Origin: Azorinus chamasolen
Lineage: Eukaryota; Mollusca; Bivalvia; Cardiida; Solecurtidae
Reading direction: 5' to 3'
DNA length: 64,000 nucleotides
Assembly: GCA_963576725.1 (NCBI GenBank)
Contig: OY755242.1
Span: 27,628,358-27,692,357, forward strand
Made by a program: the position numbers and the translations under genes. The notes below the pieces were generated by a model. That model did not search any database. It was not told the origin of the DNA and worked only from the letters and a program-made list of their open reading frames with translations. Positions 63,701 through 64,000 of the stretch are shown piece by piece (position 1 is the first letter of the stretch; each line of letters starts with the position of its first letter).

Positions 63701-63904
63701 TACCCTGTGCAGTATGGGTGACTTTGTTTGAAGTTCTACTATATAAGGGTGCTTCATTGTCACCTGGTGAGTGTGCTGTAGTATTAATTGAACTATGTGA
63801 GAATACTGTCTGGTTCAAATTAGCCTATGATGAGCTGTCAAAAAGAGATGATGTAAAATTTGGCATTCCGCAGTTCAGTCATTGCCAGTGCTCCTTAGGG
63901 TACA

Positions 63905-63985
63905 TATCGAGGGCTTGGTGCAAAACTTTTCTAACTCCTTCACAAAGTGAAGAAGTTAGAATAGTTTTGCACCAAGCCCTCGATA
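63905..63985. repeat. Near-perfect 81-bp hairpin
   Basis: Arms 63905-63943 and 63947-63985 (39 bases each) pair with two mismatches; the loop is AAA in CACAAAGTG. The outer arm TATCGAGGGCTTGGTGCAAA is perfect. It lies at the window edge, so any larger element cannot be seen. Confidence 0.9.
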
Positions 63986-64000
63986 TTTGATGACATATCT

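Larger units (their letters stand above)
61330..63830 (-). mobile_element. Decayed CR1/Jockey-like non-LTR retrotransposon
   Basis: Read on the minus strand from right to left, the parts are in element order: endonuclease (about 63700-63000), linker (63040-62654), reverse transcriptase (about 62640-61890) and the RT C-terminal region (about 61890-61340). Frameshifts and stops separate the parts, so no full protein can be made. The 5' side beyond 63700 (63618-63818 minus frame) may hold upstream element sequence. The 3' end and target duplication were not identified. Assignment to the CR1/Jockey group rests on motif wording. Confidence 0.87.

Overview
This window reads as non-coding, transposon-dominated DNA from an animal nuclear genome, most likely a bivalve or related mollusc. 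The base composition is AT-rich, codon-like order is absent over nearly all of it, and no operon, ribosome-binding-site or prokaryotic gene structure is visible. The mollusc assignment is an inference from a tRNA-derived SINE at 39994-40292 that resembles the V-type SINEs of molluscs (RUDI-like), and from Penelope-like and CR1/Jockey-like reverse transcriptases. I found no convincing host protein-coding gene and no free-standing tRNA or rRNA gene; almost all short open frames lie inside repeats or low-complexity DNA.

Most of the recognisable sequence is short palindromic elements (MITE-like, about 150-360 bp) in two superfamily types. The first has TTAA at both ends and CCCTT-type inverted ends (TTAACCCTT...AAGGGTTAA), as in piggyBac-type elements; I call its families A, B, F and H. 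The second is flanked by TA and has CAGTAAAACCYC- or CAGTG-type ends, as in pogo/Tigger-type Tc1-mariner elements; families C, D and I. Two further inverted-repeat families (E, ends GGYCCNNGGTTATAAAA; G, a 60-90 bp dyad) could not be assigned. Families A, B, C, D, F and H, although from two transposition types, share the same palindrome centre, CTCCTNNAGGAG, which is the most unusual signal in the window.

Layout: 1-9350, scattered A, B, D, E, F, G and H elements including an F-in-H nest (7492-7906). 9353-16000, a Penelope-like retroelement on the minus strand with a well preserved RT reading frame (10419-11553), a second decayed copy (13600-14800) and 3'-end fragments of both. 16000-24000, mostly anonymous DNA with an A-in-B nest (17293-17760) and another Penelope 3' fragment (23301-23929). 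24150-32720, a dense run of TA-type C and D elements plus a minisatellite (28431-28890). 33000-36000, tandem repeats and a large fold-back palindrome of about 1.07 kb (34195-35270). 36200-45600, further elements, the SINE, and a four-level nest at 41340-43865 (Penelope tail in a LINE 3' end in a 40-bp minisatellite in a B element). 47600-60000, more of the same with a 46-bp minisatellite (53728-54286) and a D-in-H insertion with an empty-site paralogue in the window (55060-55979). 61330-63830, a decayed CR1/Jockey-like non-LTR retrotransposon on the minus strand.

The elements work together only as a history of insertion: nested copies give relative ages and direct evidence for TTAA and TA target use. 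No transposase for either MITE type is encoded here, so they would need enzymes supplied from elsewhere in the genome.
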